A stretch of 64,000 bases of DNA from Steromphala cineraria (taxonomy: Eukaryota > Mollusca > Gastropoda > Trochida > Trochidae). Where the stretch lies: positions 31,269,452 through 31,333,451 of the forward strand of contig OU744724.1 of NCBI GenBank assembly GCA_916613615.1. Direction: 5' to 3'. A program made the translations under genes and the position numbers. How positions within the stretch are numbered: position 1 is the first letter of the stretch; each line of letters starts with the position of its first letter. The notes under the pieces are model-generated. The model saw only the letters and a program-made list of their open reading frames with translations, made no database searches and was not told the origin of the DNA. Below are positions 1 through 14,036 of this stretch, one piece after another.

Positions 1-1217
1 CCTCACAGGTATAATCTTGGGTATTCTTTAAACGAGAGAAGATTTTTTTTAGAAGATTTGCGTGTATTCATCCAGTGTATATATCAGTATGGCCCGACAG
101 TATCAAGTACCTGTCTGGATCTTGGCTTGTGGCCTATCACCCTGACTGTAGAGACGGAGTTGTCTGTACCCTCGTCTGTACCCTTGCCCAACCAATGACC
201 TTAACCACCAGGTCAAGTCTCGTTCCCTTACCTGCCTTTGATTGTTAAAGCCACTGTGGCACCTTCTCTTCAAAAAAAAATATTTTCTTCAAATTTTATG
301 TGTGTATTAGTTTTTGCAAAATGGATGATTTTAAGGGACTCATTGCTCAACCCAATTATCTGTATATGTAGAAGACAACATCATGTATCAAATGGCTCAT
401 TTGTAAGAGTAAATGCCTTTTGTTAATTTGAATTAGGCTATAAAAAAAGGTTATCGTAGCAGAAGGGAAAATTTGTTTGTGAATACTTGTGTTAATTTTA
501 ATAGATTGTCTTTCCCTTTTCATGAGATTATATACATATACATCTCAAAACGTGCTAAAGTGCCTATAGTGTGAAATTCTTCCAGAGTTTGGCTACCTTA
601 AGAAATTGAATTTTATCTGTAAAGCATACATTTAAGCTCTTTTTGTTTATCAATACCCTGCCATTCAAGTTGTCATTTCACAGGAATCTCACCTCATCCT
701 GAGTGAATTATGAAGCTTGGTCACTGCCTGAAGAAAACTTTATCACAGATATCAACTAGTCAGGGATAATTTGTGTCACGACATTGTTGTGTGGTCGATT
801 TACAAATATTGACTTGTTAGAAAGGTAGCAATTTGTATGTGTTAGTGATTGTTTTCAAGTAAAAGTCATTTCAATGAATTAATTCCCAAATTTCCCTTTC
901 GACAAATGTTACTCTCTTATAGTTCTCAATGATACTTGTTAATGTGCTCACACAATGAAATTGACGACAAATTTCAGAGTCAGATACAAGTCCAACTATG
1001 GGATTGTCATTCTGATATTCAGTTGTATTGATTTACATGACTAATATTCCTAGAGATTGTACTACTGATGACTTGTCTGTCTGCTCTCTAGGTTGAGGAT
1101 GTAAAAAATCCACAGAAAGTCCATTGTCATGTAATTGTGCGAGCTGGCCAGCCATCTGTGACCAGAGTTGATGATATGCAATGAGTTTTCCCTGTGTCGG
1201 GCACTTGTGCATATACC

Positions 1218-1243
1218 TGTCTGTCTGTCTGTCTGTCTGTCTG
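1218..1243. repeat. (TGTC)n microsatellite
   Basis: About six and a half uninterrupted copies of the tetranucleotide CTGT lie inside the probable intron. It is a simple repeat, likely polymorphic in length, with no sign of function. Confidence 0.9.
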
Positions 1244-2804
1244 GTTAAATCCAGGACATGTTAGATGTTATCCACCTAGGTTACACTGTAATGACCTCTC
1301 AGCCAGTATGTAACTATATATACACACCACCTTGCCATTCTACTTTCTTCTGCAGGTTTTAATAAGTGTATATCACACACATTGTTACACATTGTGTCAT
1401 CTTGTCATGCTCTATCAAGTACTGGCTTGTTTTCTATAAGTTTATGTGGGCAGGTAATACGAGCATGTATCTGCTGGGAGAGTGGTTTATAAGGAAGTAC
1501 TTGACACGCTGGCCTATGTAGACCAACGAACCGAGCGGGCCTATAGACTTATAGTAACTAGGCAGGTGCAATAGGTCGTGAGTGGTGCGTTGTCACCCTT
1601 GTGTCCAATGCTTACTAATACGGGGATGTTAGTCTGCACGGGGCAGTTAAACTATGTGCTGTAACCTGCTGCACCCATGTGCATACTGCACTGTGCAGGT
1701 TATGTGGACCTGGGGGGCGGTGACTATATGCGTGTCCGCATGAGTTGCGAAGTCTGCCTGCCTGCCCGCCCGCCTGACCATGTATGGCACATACACTGAT
1801 GACATAAGATCCCTTGACTGAACTGTCCGGGTAACGTGCGCGCATGGTTGCCTCTCGGCTAGCTGATAACTGTTGGCTGTTAGTTGCAGATTGAGGCTCC
1901 ACAGGGGCACCCTCTTCTCACCGATACTAATTAATGTGGAGGGAAATATAAATGAATGAATTGTATTAGAGTTGGATTAGTGAATAAAGATTGTTTTGTT
2001 AAATTCAAATAAGGTATCAAACAAATTAAACATTAAAATACAATGTAGTGGACTATGTTCATCAAAGAATAATGTTTTAGGTGATTGATGGGTAATTTGA
2101 AATTAGGTTAATTTTATGATTAATTGTTTATTATAGAAATGAAAATTTAGTTAAACTAAGTTATGTAATCAAAAGGATTTATGGATGGAATGATTCCATT
2201 GTGTTTAGAAGTTAATGACAACACAACCTCTTGAAGTCTAAGACTTGGCAAAACTTTTTTAACAGATGAAGTTGTGCTTAAATGTTCCTTACAAAGTGGC
2301 AGTGATCGGTGAAATTGTACTTTAGTCTTTCCATTGTAATCTTTTGACAATATATAGGTTTTTGAAATCCTTGTTCAATGTGTCCAAAACAATGAGTGAT
2401 ATTAGCATCAGGCGAATGCAATTTAAAGCAAGGCGTATACAGTCTGACCTACTGGTCACTTGCATGGAGCTAGCTAGCCTGCAGCTAGCAGAGTTAAATG
2501 CAGGCAATGAAATGTCAGTGCTGATATGCTGCAAGTGCTAATGTTTGTAACAGGGCTTGGCATTCTCATCAAGTGGCAGCTGTATTTGCCTGCATCTCTC
2601 AGCTAGACCACACACTGGTTCCATCCGTCTGTCTGTCCGTCAGTCCGTCCGTCCTGCCCGACCACTCCATCCTGGTCTCTCCTCACCACTGCCCTAGTTT
2701 GGTGGCGTGAAATGTTGGGGTTATTTATAACCACCAGAGTGTAAAAAACACAAGCATAGGGCTCCATGCCACAGCTGATGGGAGTAAGTAACCCCAGTAG
2801 CCGG

Positions 2805-2845
2805 AGTCTCTCCCCCTTCTCCCCCTCCCCCCTCCCTCCCTCCCT
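2805..2845 (+). repeat. Pyrimidine-rich CCCT/CCTCC tract
   Basis: A nearly pure C/T run with CCCTCCCT units lies inside the probable intron; the opposite strand is a purine tract. Such tracts can adopt triplex or G-quadruplex-like structures, but nothing here shows that it does. Confidence 0.7.
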
Positions 2846-5178
2846 GAGTGGCACTGCCTGCCCGGTCTGTGGTGTTGTGATGTTGCTCATCACACGGCTG
2901 CCTCCTCTCCCTCTCTGCCAATGACTGGGATGCCAACCATGTCAGTCAAGTGCGAACCTTATCACTTCGAGACTGCCATGTCATCCGGAGTGAACCAGTG
3001 GCCGAAAAAATGCATCTTTGGCTCCCATTCAAAATGCCAGTGGAAGTTTTTCTTAGATAGAGTATCAGGAACAGGGCAGCTCTAAGAGGGGTTAAGTTAA
3101 ACCAGATGTTATACAATGTGTTCATTAGTGGACGGTCCAGACAGCTCTCATTTAATTTTTCCATTAACAGGTATTGTCTAGGTTGCTTTGGGTCGAGACT
3201 AGTGATACCATGACTTAGTGAGAATGAGAATGTAATCAAGATTCCAAACATTATATTACTTAGTAGGTGGGGGGAAAACATGAGCTTCACTTTGAACAAG
3301 TTAGGGCACTTGCCCATGCATCCTATATTCCTCTCACTCACTAGTCCATCTGGCCACAAGCCATTTCTTTCTGTTTGGAGAGACAAAAAACTGGCCTCAT
3401 GTGAAACCTGAGTGGGAAGCTTTCAATCTGTCCATTCCATCTCTGGCACCAGGAAAACAGTAGAGAAACTGCTCACAACATGGTGACGGGGGAGGTGCAA
3501 GGAAGAGCAGTATGCTGTTGCTTCCTCCCCCATACATGCAACAAATTGCCAGTCCCACCCCAGGCAGACACGTGCATCTACAGATAGGCCAACTAGCTAA
3601 TAGGTCAGCACGCCCTTAACTGTATACACTTCTAACAGAGTCTGTCATCCAGAACCTACAGAAAACATCATGGAGCCTTCTTAAGTCTAGCAAAGGTGGC
3701 AAATCTTGTTGCATCATTTCCAAAAAGTCTTGTTTAGTACTTCAACTTGGTTCATTTTAATTTAGATTTGAATACTCAAATAATAGTCATAACTCCTTAT
3801 TCAGGGTTTATATGTTAGTCTATGATAACCCCTTAAATGATCACCAATTTATCCGCTCTACCTGCCGCAGTATTCTAGCTTTGTGGCTTGACTATTACCT
3901 CTACGCCCTGAAAGTATAAAATTTCTTGTATATTATTGTAGGCATATACCGGTGTATATAAGTTTTTCTTGTTGAGTAATATTTAAAAGAAAAAATTGTC
4001 ATTTTGAGAAAATATTGTAGATGATTTATCTTATATTCTTTACTCTGTTTATGAAGATGAACTCTCATATTTTCAGCGCCTATAATTTATAAATTTGATA
4101 ATACTTGCTTGTGAAGAGTACAAATAATGGTAGTGCTTTGGTTTGAACATTTGAACAATCTATTCATTTGGTTTTAAGCAGGAAACATCATTATCTCAAC
4201 TAGATTTGTTTGAATTATTGGTTAAAAATACATTCAAAGTGAAATATTTTCTATAAATAATAAATATTAAGATATATTTCTTCTTTCGAAAGTATGCAAT
4301 TGGCCTTGGGCAAGAGACATCAAATATTCCCATACCAGACAAATTCATAAATGAAATATTCTTATTTGTCTAGGTGGATATCCTTATTGTCATCAAGAAT
4401 TAATTTTTACATAAATTGAGTTTAAACAGTTTTATCTTTCAAAGATTACATTAAGTTTGATATATTTGAATATTATTTATCGTCATTTTTGAAATATTCA
4501 TGGTAAGACAATGTTCTGACATTTCTACTAATGATAATGGGCACTCTTGTGTAGGCTCTCATACATATTTCTTGACATTCAATCTTTTTGTTTATCATAT
4601 TTTCGTGTTTATTACTTGTTAATTCAAACTGTATCAAGTTTAAGGTTCATTTGTACATAATTTGATTGTATAGCAAAAACTATATTACATTATGAAAGGT
4701 ATTTTGTCGGTATAGTTGTCTTGAATTAAAAAAAAATGAAATATTTTCGAATATTTTCAATTAAAAATTGATTTATGATAAAAGAAGCATAAGACTGAAA
4801 AAGTTTTTTCAAGATTTATTGACTATACTTTAGATTTAGGCAAATTTTTTTTTTGTATAAAATAAATCATGCTTTTGTATATATTTTACTTTTGTATCAA
4901 CTTTCTTTACAATTAGTGTATTTTTACTCGCATATTGGCCTCTCAGAAAACTTTTGTGAAACATTTGACATCCATATACATGTATGATGATCATCCTCAA
5001 CCACTTCTCATTGTGTTTCAAACTTGATTCATACTAAGGACATACCCAGTAACTCTTTATGGAAAGTTTTATTGAATGATTGGATGATTGGCTTTTTAAA
5101 ACTTGGTTATGTTAAAAAAAAAGTGAATTTTGTTATATTAAATGACTTAATAATCATATACTCATGACTTAATAATTG

Positions 5179-5194
5179 TTCTTTTTCTTTTCAG
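5179..5194 (+). other. Splice acceptor of the BCL11 terminal exon
   Basis: A run of T and C ends in TTTTCAG at 5188-5194, immediately before the BCL11 homology. Splicing after G5194 leaves AA as the first two exon bases. If the preceding exon ends in G, the split codon is GAA (Glu), giving Glu-Pro-Ser before the first zinc finger, as in vertebrate BCL11 proteins. This implies a phase-1 intron. The in-frame TTG upstream at 5176 belongs to the intron and is not a start codon. Confidence 0.85.
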
Positions 5195-7752
5195 AACCCT
5201 CAAAGTTTGTATGTGAGAACTGCAAGTGTACGTTTAACTCAGCTTGGATGCTGCTGCAACACGCTCAAAAGGAACATGGGATGAAGATCTACACGACGCC
5301 GCCCCCTCAGCTGGACATCTCTACCCCCTCCCCCAGACCCAGTATCGAGCATCGAACCCCTCCCTCAGTCAGCAGCGGCCATGAGTCCCCCTTCTCACAC
5401 CCTTCACCCTTTCCTCCATTTCGCCTCCCCTTGGACAATGTGCCGCCCCCTCAACACAGCTCTCCTCTCAACCCCATCGGCTCCCCCCTCAGTCCCTTCA
5501 ACCGTCCACCACATGGACTGGAGTTCCCGATGGACATGATACATGAGCACCACTTCCGGATGAGGCCCCCAATGCTTGGTCTCTCCCCAGGCATGGAACA
5601 CCCTCGACCTCCCCCTCCTCCTCCTCCCTTCAGCCATCCAGCATTTGACAGATCAAGACTGACGTTAGATTCTCAAATTGATTTCTACTCAAAGCGGTTA
5701 CAGCAACTGGCTCATGCAACTCCTGTGATGCAGAAGCAAGGCCCTCCATTTAACCAGGCAGCAGCTGTATTGACAAACTTGCAACAGCAGCAGCAACAAC
5801 AGCAACAGCTTCAACAACAACATCAACAGCAGCAGCAGCAACATCAACAACAACAACAGCAGCAGCAACATTCACCACAAATGCATAGGCAGTCACCACA
5901 CACTCAACAACCAATTTCGCAATCCTCAAGCCAAGACAGCATCTCCAGGCATCTGTCTTCAAGTGCAAACAAGGCTTTGAGTAACAAAGCTTGTGAATTT
6001 TGTGGAAAAACATTTAGATTTCAAAGTAACCTTATTGTTCATCGGCGCTCACATACAGGAGAAAAACCTTTCAAATGTCCTTTGTGTCCTCATGCTTGTA
6101 CACAGCAAAGCAAGCTCAAACGTCACATGAAAACCCACATGAACAAGTCTCCTATATCGGGGAATCCTGGATCTAACACCTCAACATCAGATGGCAGTGT
6201 TCCATCAAGCAGCAGTACACCAGACTCAAACAAGAATTTGTACAAGATTGATGGTGCTCCATTTGATCTAGAGGATGATGAGGAGGATGAAGATGAAGAT
6301 GAGGAGGATGAGGAGGAGGATGAAGAAGAAGAGATGGATGAGGATATGGAAGAAGACGACATGGTGGCCATGAATGAAGAAGCTGAGGAAGACAGGCGAG
6401 CTATGGAGAGCCAAGCTAATCAAATAAACTCTGACAATCTTCGTCAGAATAATCACGAGGGGGATAACAGCAACAACGACATGGATAAACGCAGCAGTGA
6501 CAACCGCAGCATAGACAACCGTAGCGTTGACAACCATAGCAATTCATCTGATAGAGATCAGGGGTCGACAGACGGCAACTACATGAACCACAACGGTGAC
6601 CAATCCGGGTCTGGCTCTCCTGAGCCAAAAGAAAAACCTCAGACGTCCAGTTTGCTCACTGAGGTGATGGAAAACTCGGGTTTAAAAAATATACAACAAT
6701 ACAACGAAGCTTTCAGGCAGGCACTAGCCGAAAACAGCTACAGACATGACAGCTCAAAGGATTCTGACACTGAAAGGGAACGAGAGGAGAATGGAAGAAG
6801 TAGCAGTGAAGACCTCAAGAGAGAATGTTCTCCTCTCCAGTTGTCTCCCAACAGTGGCAGATTCCCTCTCTCCAACCCACTTCATAGTCCTTTCAGTTAC
6901 GGGAGTCCAGGCTCCGGTCCCAGCCCTATATCTGACCTTCACCTCAAGGCTGGCATCAAGCGTGAACCAGAAGCAATCAGCAACATGGAGGCTGCTATGT
7001 ACTCACGTTACTGGTTCCCAACACCTACCTACCCTGCTTTCAACCCATTCGGACTCCACAGAGATTTTAGGAGAGAAGAGAACGGCTTCAACTCGGCAGC
7101 AGCTGAAAGTGCCTTGAAGGGTCTTTGCATGCCAAAACCTGGTCCAAGTACCCCCTCTTCTCCTACCAATGGAAACTCTCTCTTACGAAAAGACAGTCGA
7201 AGAAATGATACCTGTGAATTTTGTGGGAAGGTGTTTAAGAACTGCAGCAACCTTACAGTACATCGACGTAGCCATACTGGGGAGAAACCATACAAATGTG
7301 GCCTGTGCAGCTATGCATGTGCACAGTCCAGCAAGCTCACAAGACACATGAAAACACATGGGCGCCTAGGGAAGGATGTCTTTCGATGCAAATTCTGCAG
7401 TATGCCGTTCTCCGTTCCAAGCACCTTGGAGAAACATATGAGGAAATGTGTGGAAAGTCGACATGCAAGATTGCATATGGCCGATGGTGATAGGTCTGGA
7501 CTGTTGTCAAATGGAGGAGATAGCAGGTCTAGTGGCATGATGGGAGATATGGATGGGCGTGGGCCGATGACGGACATTGAGGGACGTTCATCAGGGCTCC
7601 TCTCTGATAGTATGTTGTCGAACGGCGAGAACCGGTCTGGCCTTCTGGCAGATATGGACGGTAGACGATTCCCAGATATGGAGAACCATCGACCAATGCT
7701 AGGGGATGTGGACACGTCCGATACAAGTAGCACCACTGCTTCAAACCTTTGA
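5195..7752 (+). CDS. BCL11: BCL11A/B-type zinc-finger transcription factor, terminal coding exon (partial gene)
   Basis: Sequence-specific nuclear regulator. BCL11 proteins bind DNA through C2H2 fingers and recruit NuRD-type corepressors in neural and blood development (family knowledge). About 852 codons are visible, ending in TGA at 7750-7752. In order: a C2H2 finger at 5212-5277 with the FxSAWxLLQHAQxxH signature; a Pro/Ser-rich stretch; a Gln/His-rich run (about 5782-5880); a finger pair at 5989-6138 (CEFCGKTF, HTGEKP linker, HMKTH); an Asp/Glu run (about 6268-6394); a short VMEN-GL-QY motif (about 6664-6705); an IKRE SUMO-type site near 6955; a three-finger block at 7207-7449; and a Ser/Gly/Asp-rich tail repeating SGLL and DMDGR. 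The finger layout matches vertebrate BCL11A and BCL11B, and this is probably the single pre-duplication homologue (inference). The last finger has Cys where the vertebrate protein has the final His. Upstream exons are missing from the window. Confidence 0.95.
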
Positions 7753-10700
7753 TTGCTCACTCCGCATAGAGACATTTATATCATAACTTGTTGACACTAT
7801 TGTTGTTTCTTATTTTTAAAATGTTTCTTTCTATGGCACAAATAATTACTGATCAATCATCTCCAAATGAGTGATTATTGTATGAGACACTTCAGAATAC
7901 TCAGAACCTTTCTCTTCTCCTTTTGCCATACTGATGTTAGTGCTTAACCCTCTCTGATTTTGGAGTCTGAATGCTAAGTTGTGTTTGAAGTAATCCGTCT
8001 TGTTCTTGTATGGTTGTAAGGCTAGGGCGCCAGTATTGGCAGCATCAACAGTCCAAGAACTGTCATGTATGCCACGCTGGTAGGAGTCCCAGTAAGCCGG
8101 TTATAATTGTTTGAATGTTACACACTGCACGTACCAGGAGAGCAGTAGACTGTCTGCACAGTGATATTGACTGTTATCCCTCGGGCGTGTTGCTCTTGTC
8201 AGTTTGTCATTTCACTCTTTCAAGTTCTTTCCCTGAAAGCAGACAAAATTTAGTTGTCTTCACAAGTGGCTGAAATATGTTGCCAGGAAACATGTTGTTA
8301 TGAACATCCTTTTTGTACGTATTGGTCAGACAAACTTGTTAGCAATTCTCTCAAAGCAACGATCTTGCCAAGAAACCATAGAATCTGTGATGTATGAAGT
8401 TTTCAGGTATAGTGGTGTTATACACAGAGTGCTTTGTCTATCAGTAATTGTGCTAAATTTTATAACTTGCTATACAGTAAGGAAACAGTGCCAGCTTTCA
8501 AACATTTTGGCTTTTTACAAACACCACGCTTCATTCCTGTTTAAAAGTGCTGTTTAGATGTGACCAAAAAAGTGCTATTTTCCAATGTTTGGATTGATTT
8601 CTGTATTCTTCAAAAGTGCTATTTATCTGTCCTTTTAACAAGCAAACTTCTTATTTGCTTAGGTTCTCTGATTTTGAAATTCTTTGTTTTGTTGCTGTAG
8701 CAACATCTATGAGGTTGCCAGATGTCTCAAGTGTTCGTTCATGTTAGTAATGGTGTATCTCTTACCATTTCCTGTTGTTGTTTTATTTACGATTTGTTAT
8801 TTTGATAAGTGCTCATTAATCACTGCTGTACCAGCATTAGTGCTATTTTTAGAAAAACCTTTTTAATGTTAGTACATTGTTTTACGTTATTGTCTTAAAG
8901 ACTAAAAACAAAGGAGGAAAAAAATACAAATAAGCCTTTAAGGTTTTTATCAACATATTTCAGTCACAGTCTGCTTGTCACTACGCAGCTAACAGTTTCT
9001 TACTAACTGACCGGTTAAATGGTTTCTGATTGGCTGGGAGAGCCGTATCATCTGATTGGCTGAGAGAGCCATATCACCTGGTGCTTTGATGGAGTTAGAC
9101 AATACTGTTGTGTTAATTATACTAGAACCATAGTGCCTAACAATTCCTGTGTACAAAGATAATATTACTTTGGGGTTCTGGAAATCTGTTCGCAGCTTCA
9201 AAGAGGCTGTTAATTATTACCCTGTTGAGAGTGTGTGAATGTTATGTGCTAGTTAAGATGTTATTTTTTGTCAACATGCAGATGAAGAAACTTTTCAGTC
9301 TTGAAAATGCTTTTTATCTTAGTCAGCAAAGCAACTGACTATAAACCATACTATACCCGTGAAGAAAGTAACCTTAGTAAGTTCGAGAAAAGCACATCAT
9401 TAACCTTGTTTGGCTTAGAGCTTTTTCTGCAATGCAGAACTAGGGCTTACAGAGCTTTATGTTACTTAAGGCTTCCATATGCAAAGAAAGATTGCAACTG
9501 TTCCTTGTTTATGGTAGGGCTGTAGAAGTGAGCAAGCCTCTTTGTAAAACATGGTCAATAATGCAAAGGCAGCTGGCGGCTTCAAGAGACGACTTCCACT
9601 AGCAAACATGTCAGTACAGCAGCAGCAGCAAAAACAGGGGGAGATAATTCAAGGAGAGACAACCCTCCGTTGAAACTATTGTTAATTGGCAGCAGAACTT
9701 GTTGACTAAGTTGCCTTGAAAAACTGATATTGCTGACGTTATGCCATGCCTTCGCCAGTAGGTGAATTGTTCAGTGAACAGTGCAGGTTACATTACGCAA
9801 GGACGTTGGAGGAGAGATGTAACTGAAACGTCAGGACATTTGACTGGCAGAGACAGACCGTAGTGAGGTCATCGTCATTAAAATAAAAACACAAACTTTG
9901 TCTTCATCGACGTGGAATTATTGTCCTGCAGGAGATGGACTGAATTGGTGATACTTTTTCATATGCAACTAGCGCCAGTGTGACTGGAAGTGCATAATGA
10001 ACTGACTATCTGTGCGACACTGGGGAGTAAAACTCCTCCAGCCGTTGTGAGCAGATAGATACAAGAGGGCTGTTGTTTCCGGTGAGGTTTCTTCGCAACT
10101 ACTAAAGGCAGCTAGATAGCTACAAGATGACAGCGTGTGAGGGCTTTTATTATACTATTAATTCATGAACTTTGCAAAACTTATCAAGTTAGCAGTATGT
10201 TTTAGTTAATATTTTTGTGCATGGTGAAATACATTATTGGTGCAGACACGACTACATACAAGAGGAGACTAATATCCGCTAAACTGTATTTAGCTTACGA
10301 GGCTAGAGGTGAACAATTAACCCTTTACTGCAGCCTGGTGCAGTCTAAATCACCGTGGACCCACTGTCCGTGCAATACGCTATTTATTGCATCATTGCAT
10401 AGTATTCTCTATTTGGCTATAAGCTGATTGGATAATGCCTTTATTTACGACTAGCCTGTCATCCATAGCAGTAAGAAAAACTTTATATTTGAACCAAGCT
10501 CATTATGAACTGTTTATTGGAATCCCTTTTATGTGTTCAGTATATTTTCAAATGGTAACTGTTTAGGTGTAACTGGATGACTGGTTAGATTGTTGGAGTC
10601 ATTGCAAAATTATTGATTTCCTTACTGAAAAACTACATCTCAACTGTAGCAGAATTGGTGCCATATATAGCCTATGTACATTTCTCTTTGTAACATGTTG

Positions 10701-13660
10701 TTTGCATACTTGAAGAATTGTTCTGATTTCGCGTTTAAAGGTACTTGCAAGTCGGAGGTAGATTATTAGTTCTAGAACTAGTTTATTTTTTATGCTTTGT
10801 TTTTCATTTATCAAGTTATTGGCTGAAGTCTAAGAGTCAGATTTCAAAAGGGGGGATAACCAATGAACTTGATAATTATGACAACAGAGTTATGCCCCCT
10901 TAAGAGTCCTGGCCAAGCTTTTCATCCAAATGTAACAGGAGGTTTGTAATATATACATATATATATATAATGATCACCATGGTAACATGTTTCCATCTTT
11001 CTCGTTCATCACAAGTACTCTATCTTTTATCAATGAAATGTCTATTGTGATTATATCAACAATAATAATTATGGATATGAGTTGTCACCAAATTTTACCA
11101 ATTTTTTTCGAAAAAGTTAATACTTTTTTGTTCTCTGAAAATGCCATCAAGGTAAAACTGTTCATTTTCTGATGAATCATTTGGGATATTTCTTTCTCAT
11201 TTATTTTTTAATCTTTCATTCATTTGGGAAACCATTAACTTTTTTGTTTCTGCATGGAAATTATGGATTTTTTCTATTTTAAGGTCAATTTCATTTTCAT
11301 GTTAAAATTGCTGGATAATGCTAGATCTAACTGGACCAACATTACAATTGTAACATAAACTCAAAAATCATAAAAAGTGAAAAATTATGAAAAAATATTT
11401 TATTGGGAAATTCTTTTCACAATCTATTTGCTGTTCATCATGTTTGTTGTTGAAGAAGATTCTTTTAAAGTTCTACTTGTGAAATTATAATTGTTTTTAT
11501 ATATTGTTTTGAAATGAAGTTATTTTTTCCTAAACTCAGTTCTAAACCGGAGTGAGCAAATATGGATTGTTTTAAAGTGCACAATATCCTTTTCAATGTG
11601 AATGTGTTTATTTTGTCATCTAATGATTCAATCAGATATTCTTCTGGGAATACTCTTTTTAAGATATAGACTAAAGTTTAAACTTACTGTTGTTGTACAG
11701 TTAATATCATGTTGTTTGTGTTTTGAATGTTTTGAAAATTTTTACACCAAATTAACATTATGACATTCTAAAAAACTTCAACTCAGTATGCTAGTTTCAT
11801 CAGTTAACAAAACCATCTCCTGTGTTTATTGGTAGATTTGGGGTACCTATATCTCACGTTATAAAGTGCTAATCACAACTCTAACAAAACATAGGGATAA
11901 CCTTCACCAATCTAACCACCTCAACCCATAACCATTGACCAAATTGACTGGACCTTTCTCTAAGTTCTTCGCTCTGTTAAGCTGGGAGTGTAGGCCAGCC
12001 CCCTTATGACCACGCCCCTTATGTGGACATGCCCCCTTTTTGCCCCGCCCACTTTTATCCCTAGTTTGAGGAGACTGATTCCTCAAGCCTAATTCTCACT
12101 TAAAGGATTCGTTTGAATCTGCTAGATTTTATTTGTTTACAGTGTGTAGTTCAGTTTATATATTCATATATATATATAAATATATATATAGATCCATGTG
12201 TACGAGGAAAAGTCCCATGTGGATTGAAATGGCAAATGTTAGATGAAACTGGCCTGGCATGTAGATTAGCTGCACTCTTGTTAACTGCATCTCAGTTGCC
12301 CTAAGTATGAAACAAAATAATAAATAATTGTTGTTAATTGCATTTCTACAAATAACAAACAAATGTGTGCATGAGCAAAGCCGCAAAAATCTGATATTTT
12401 GATTGTGACAATTTATTGAGATGTAAGAATATTCAATATGAAAGATTTGCTTTTTGCTCATCTGAAAGTATGTTTTCTCCATGATTTCAGCCAACCCCTA
12501 TATTATGCTTTGTTTTTCTCATATCATTTCATCTTTGTCTAGTTCATAATATGTATAGAATTTTGACATCATCCTCATGTGTATTGTACGTATTTCCTAT
12601 CTGTGATTAATTTAAAGTTGTTATTCCTGAACAGATTGTTTTCATATAAAACGTGACAAAAGGTGTTCATTCGTAATATGTTACATTGGAAATATTATAT
12701 TATATTTTGAACAAAACTTGTGAAAAGAATCTGTTCAGAATCTATTGGACACATCAAATTTGTGTTTATTATGAATTTACGTGCGAGAAAAATATTTTTT
12801 CACTTTATCACTTTTGCAATGATGTTTAGGATTTATGTGTGAGAAAAAATATTTGATTGATTAGTGTAACTCTTTCGCTCATTTACTTTGTAAAAGGAAC
12901 TTAACCTCAAAATTCAAAATAAACCATGAACCAATATATCATATATTCACAAATTTGATGTGTTTCATTACATCATCATGTCCAACAACTTTCAGCAAGC
13001 ACCAGTTTCAGCCTCCCAAATAAAATTGTCACCTTGGTTTAACGATCTTGTGTCCCTTGCAGGATGGCAATTTTTCAGCTGATTCAGCTTTTTTTGACAT
13101 TGTCCTTTCTGTAGTTTTATTCATAAATGACCATACAATAGCCATGATTCCATGCTGTTTTTCAAAATACCATTGCCATCCCTGCCCTTGTTGCATTATT
13201 ATCGAATCTCTCCAGATATGAAGCTCAATATGCAATCATCATTATTGTCCATAGTATGACTTTTCACATAAAGGAGGAACTATTTTGTCAAAATTCATAA
13301 CTACAATAACTCGGGAAGTAATAATACTGACCAAGACTCTAAGACCAAGGTGATCGTGGCTCAATGTTAGAACCAAACCGATAGAACTAAGGATGTTTTG
13401 TGAAACCAACTCCAACTAAAATGCAAAACTTAAATAATTTCTGAAATACAGACATGGACTTGACCTATATAAGAAGAAGCCGGCAGGTGCTTGCTGAATG
13501 TTGGAGGCGTGATATGTACCCTTCCTGATCTCTCTCCATAGTTACACCTGAAGTATGTAATACACCGTCTCCATTGGAAGGTGAATTGGGGTCGTGACCA
13601 GTTGATAAGAAATTTGAATCTATATAGATTTATTTGTTATAAGAAACACAATCAATGACG

Positions 13661-13672
13661 TTTTGGCGGGAA
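13661..13672 (+). promoter_or_regulatory. E2F consensus match
   Basis: TTTTGGCGGGAA is a perfect match to the E2F/DP consensus, followed by CT. The same 14 bases recur at 55056. There is no evidence of use at this isolated site. Confidence 0.35.
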
Positions 13673-14036
13673 CTACATCCTAATCTTCCTGTGATTACGG
13701 AGCTAATACCTTACCTCCCCTGAATGGCGTTTATTACACTGTTTTATTAACACAATACCGGAGATGTGTTTATGCAAAGAAAGTATATATTATTTTTCTT
13801 GAATTCTTACTTCATTGTTGAACCTTTTACTTTTCCCTCATGTTTGAAACGCATAGTTTTTTTTCCATTTGCCTAGATACAAGTGCTAAGCTATTCTGTT
13901 CTCCCAGTTGCGCGCGTGCCTTTATTTATGACGTGAACCAACGTACATGTGATGTACTTCTACCACTAGATTGGCTTGATGTATTTATGATGTGGATTAT
14001 CATTTGTATTGACAGTACATGGTACTTGTATACTTC

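Larger units (their letters stand above)
1..5194 (+). other. Probable intron upstream of the BCL11 terminal exon
   Basis: No coding segment in this stretch resembles a known protein; the open frames are short, low in complexity and run on both strands. It ends in a polypyrimidine tract and AG at 5194, so at least its 3' part is intronic. The donor site and the upstream BCL11 exons, which should carry the start codon and the N-terminal corepressor-binding peptide, were not found here and probably lie before base 1. A small alternative exon inside this stretch cannot be excluded. Confidence 0.6.

Noticed and set aside
2946..3386. 146-codon minus-strand frame in the probable intron
   Set aside because: No recognised motif or family, and no splice or transcript context supporting a gene.
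5176..5194. Apparent start of the BCL11 frame (TTG, then a Phe-rich leader)
   Set aside because: It is the polypyrimidine tract of a splice acceptor translated in frame. No ATG is present and BCL11 homology begins right after the AG.
6123..6371. Serine-rich antisense frame
   Set aside because: It is the reverse complement of the Asp/Glu-coding run.
7311..7775. 154-codon open frame antisense to the BCL11 exon
   Set aside because: It is a shadow of a strongly supported coding exon on the other strand, with no family resemblance.
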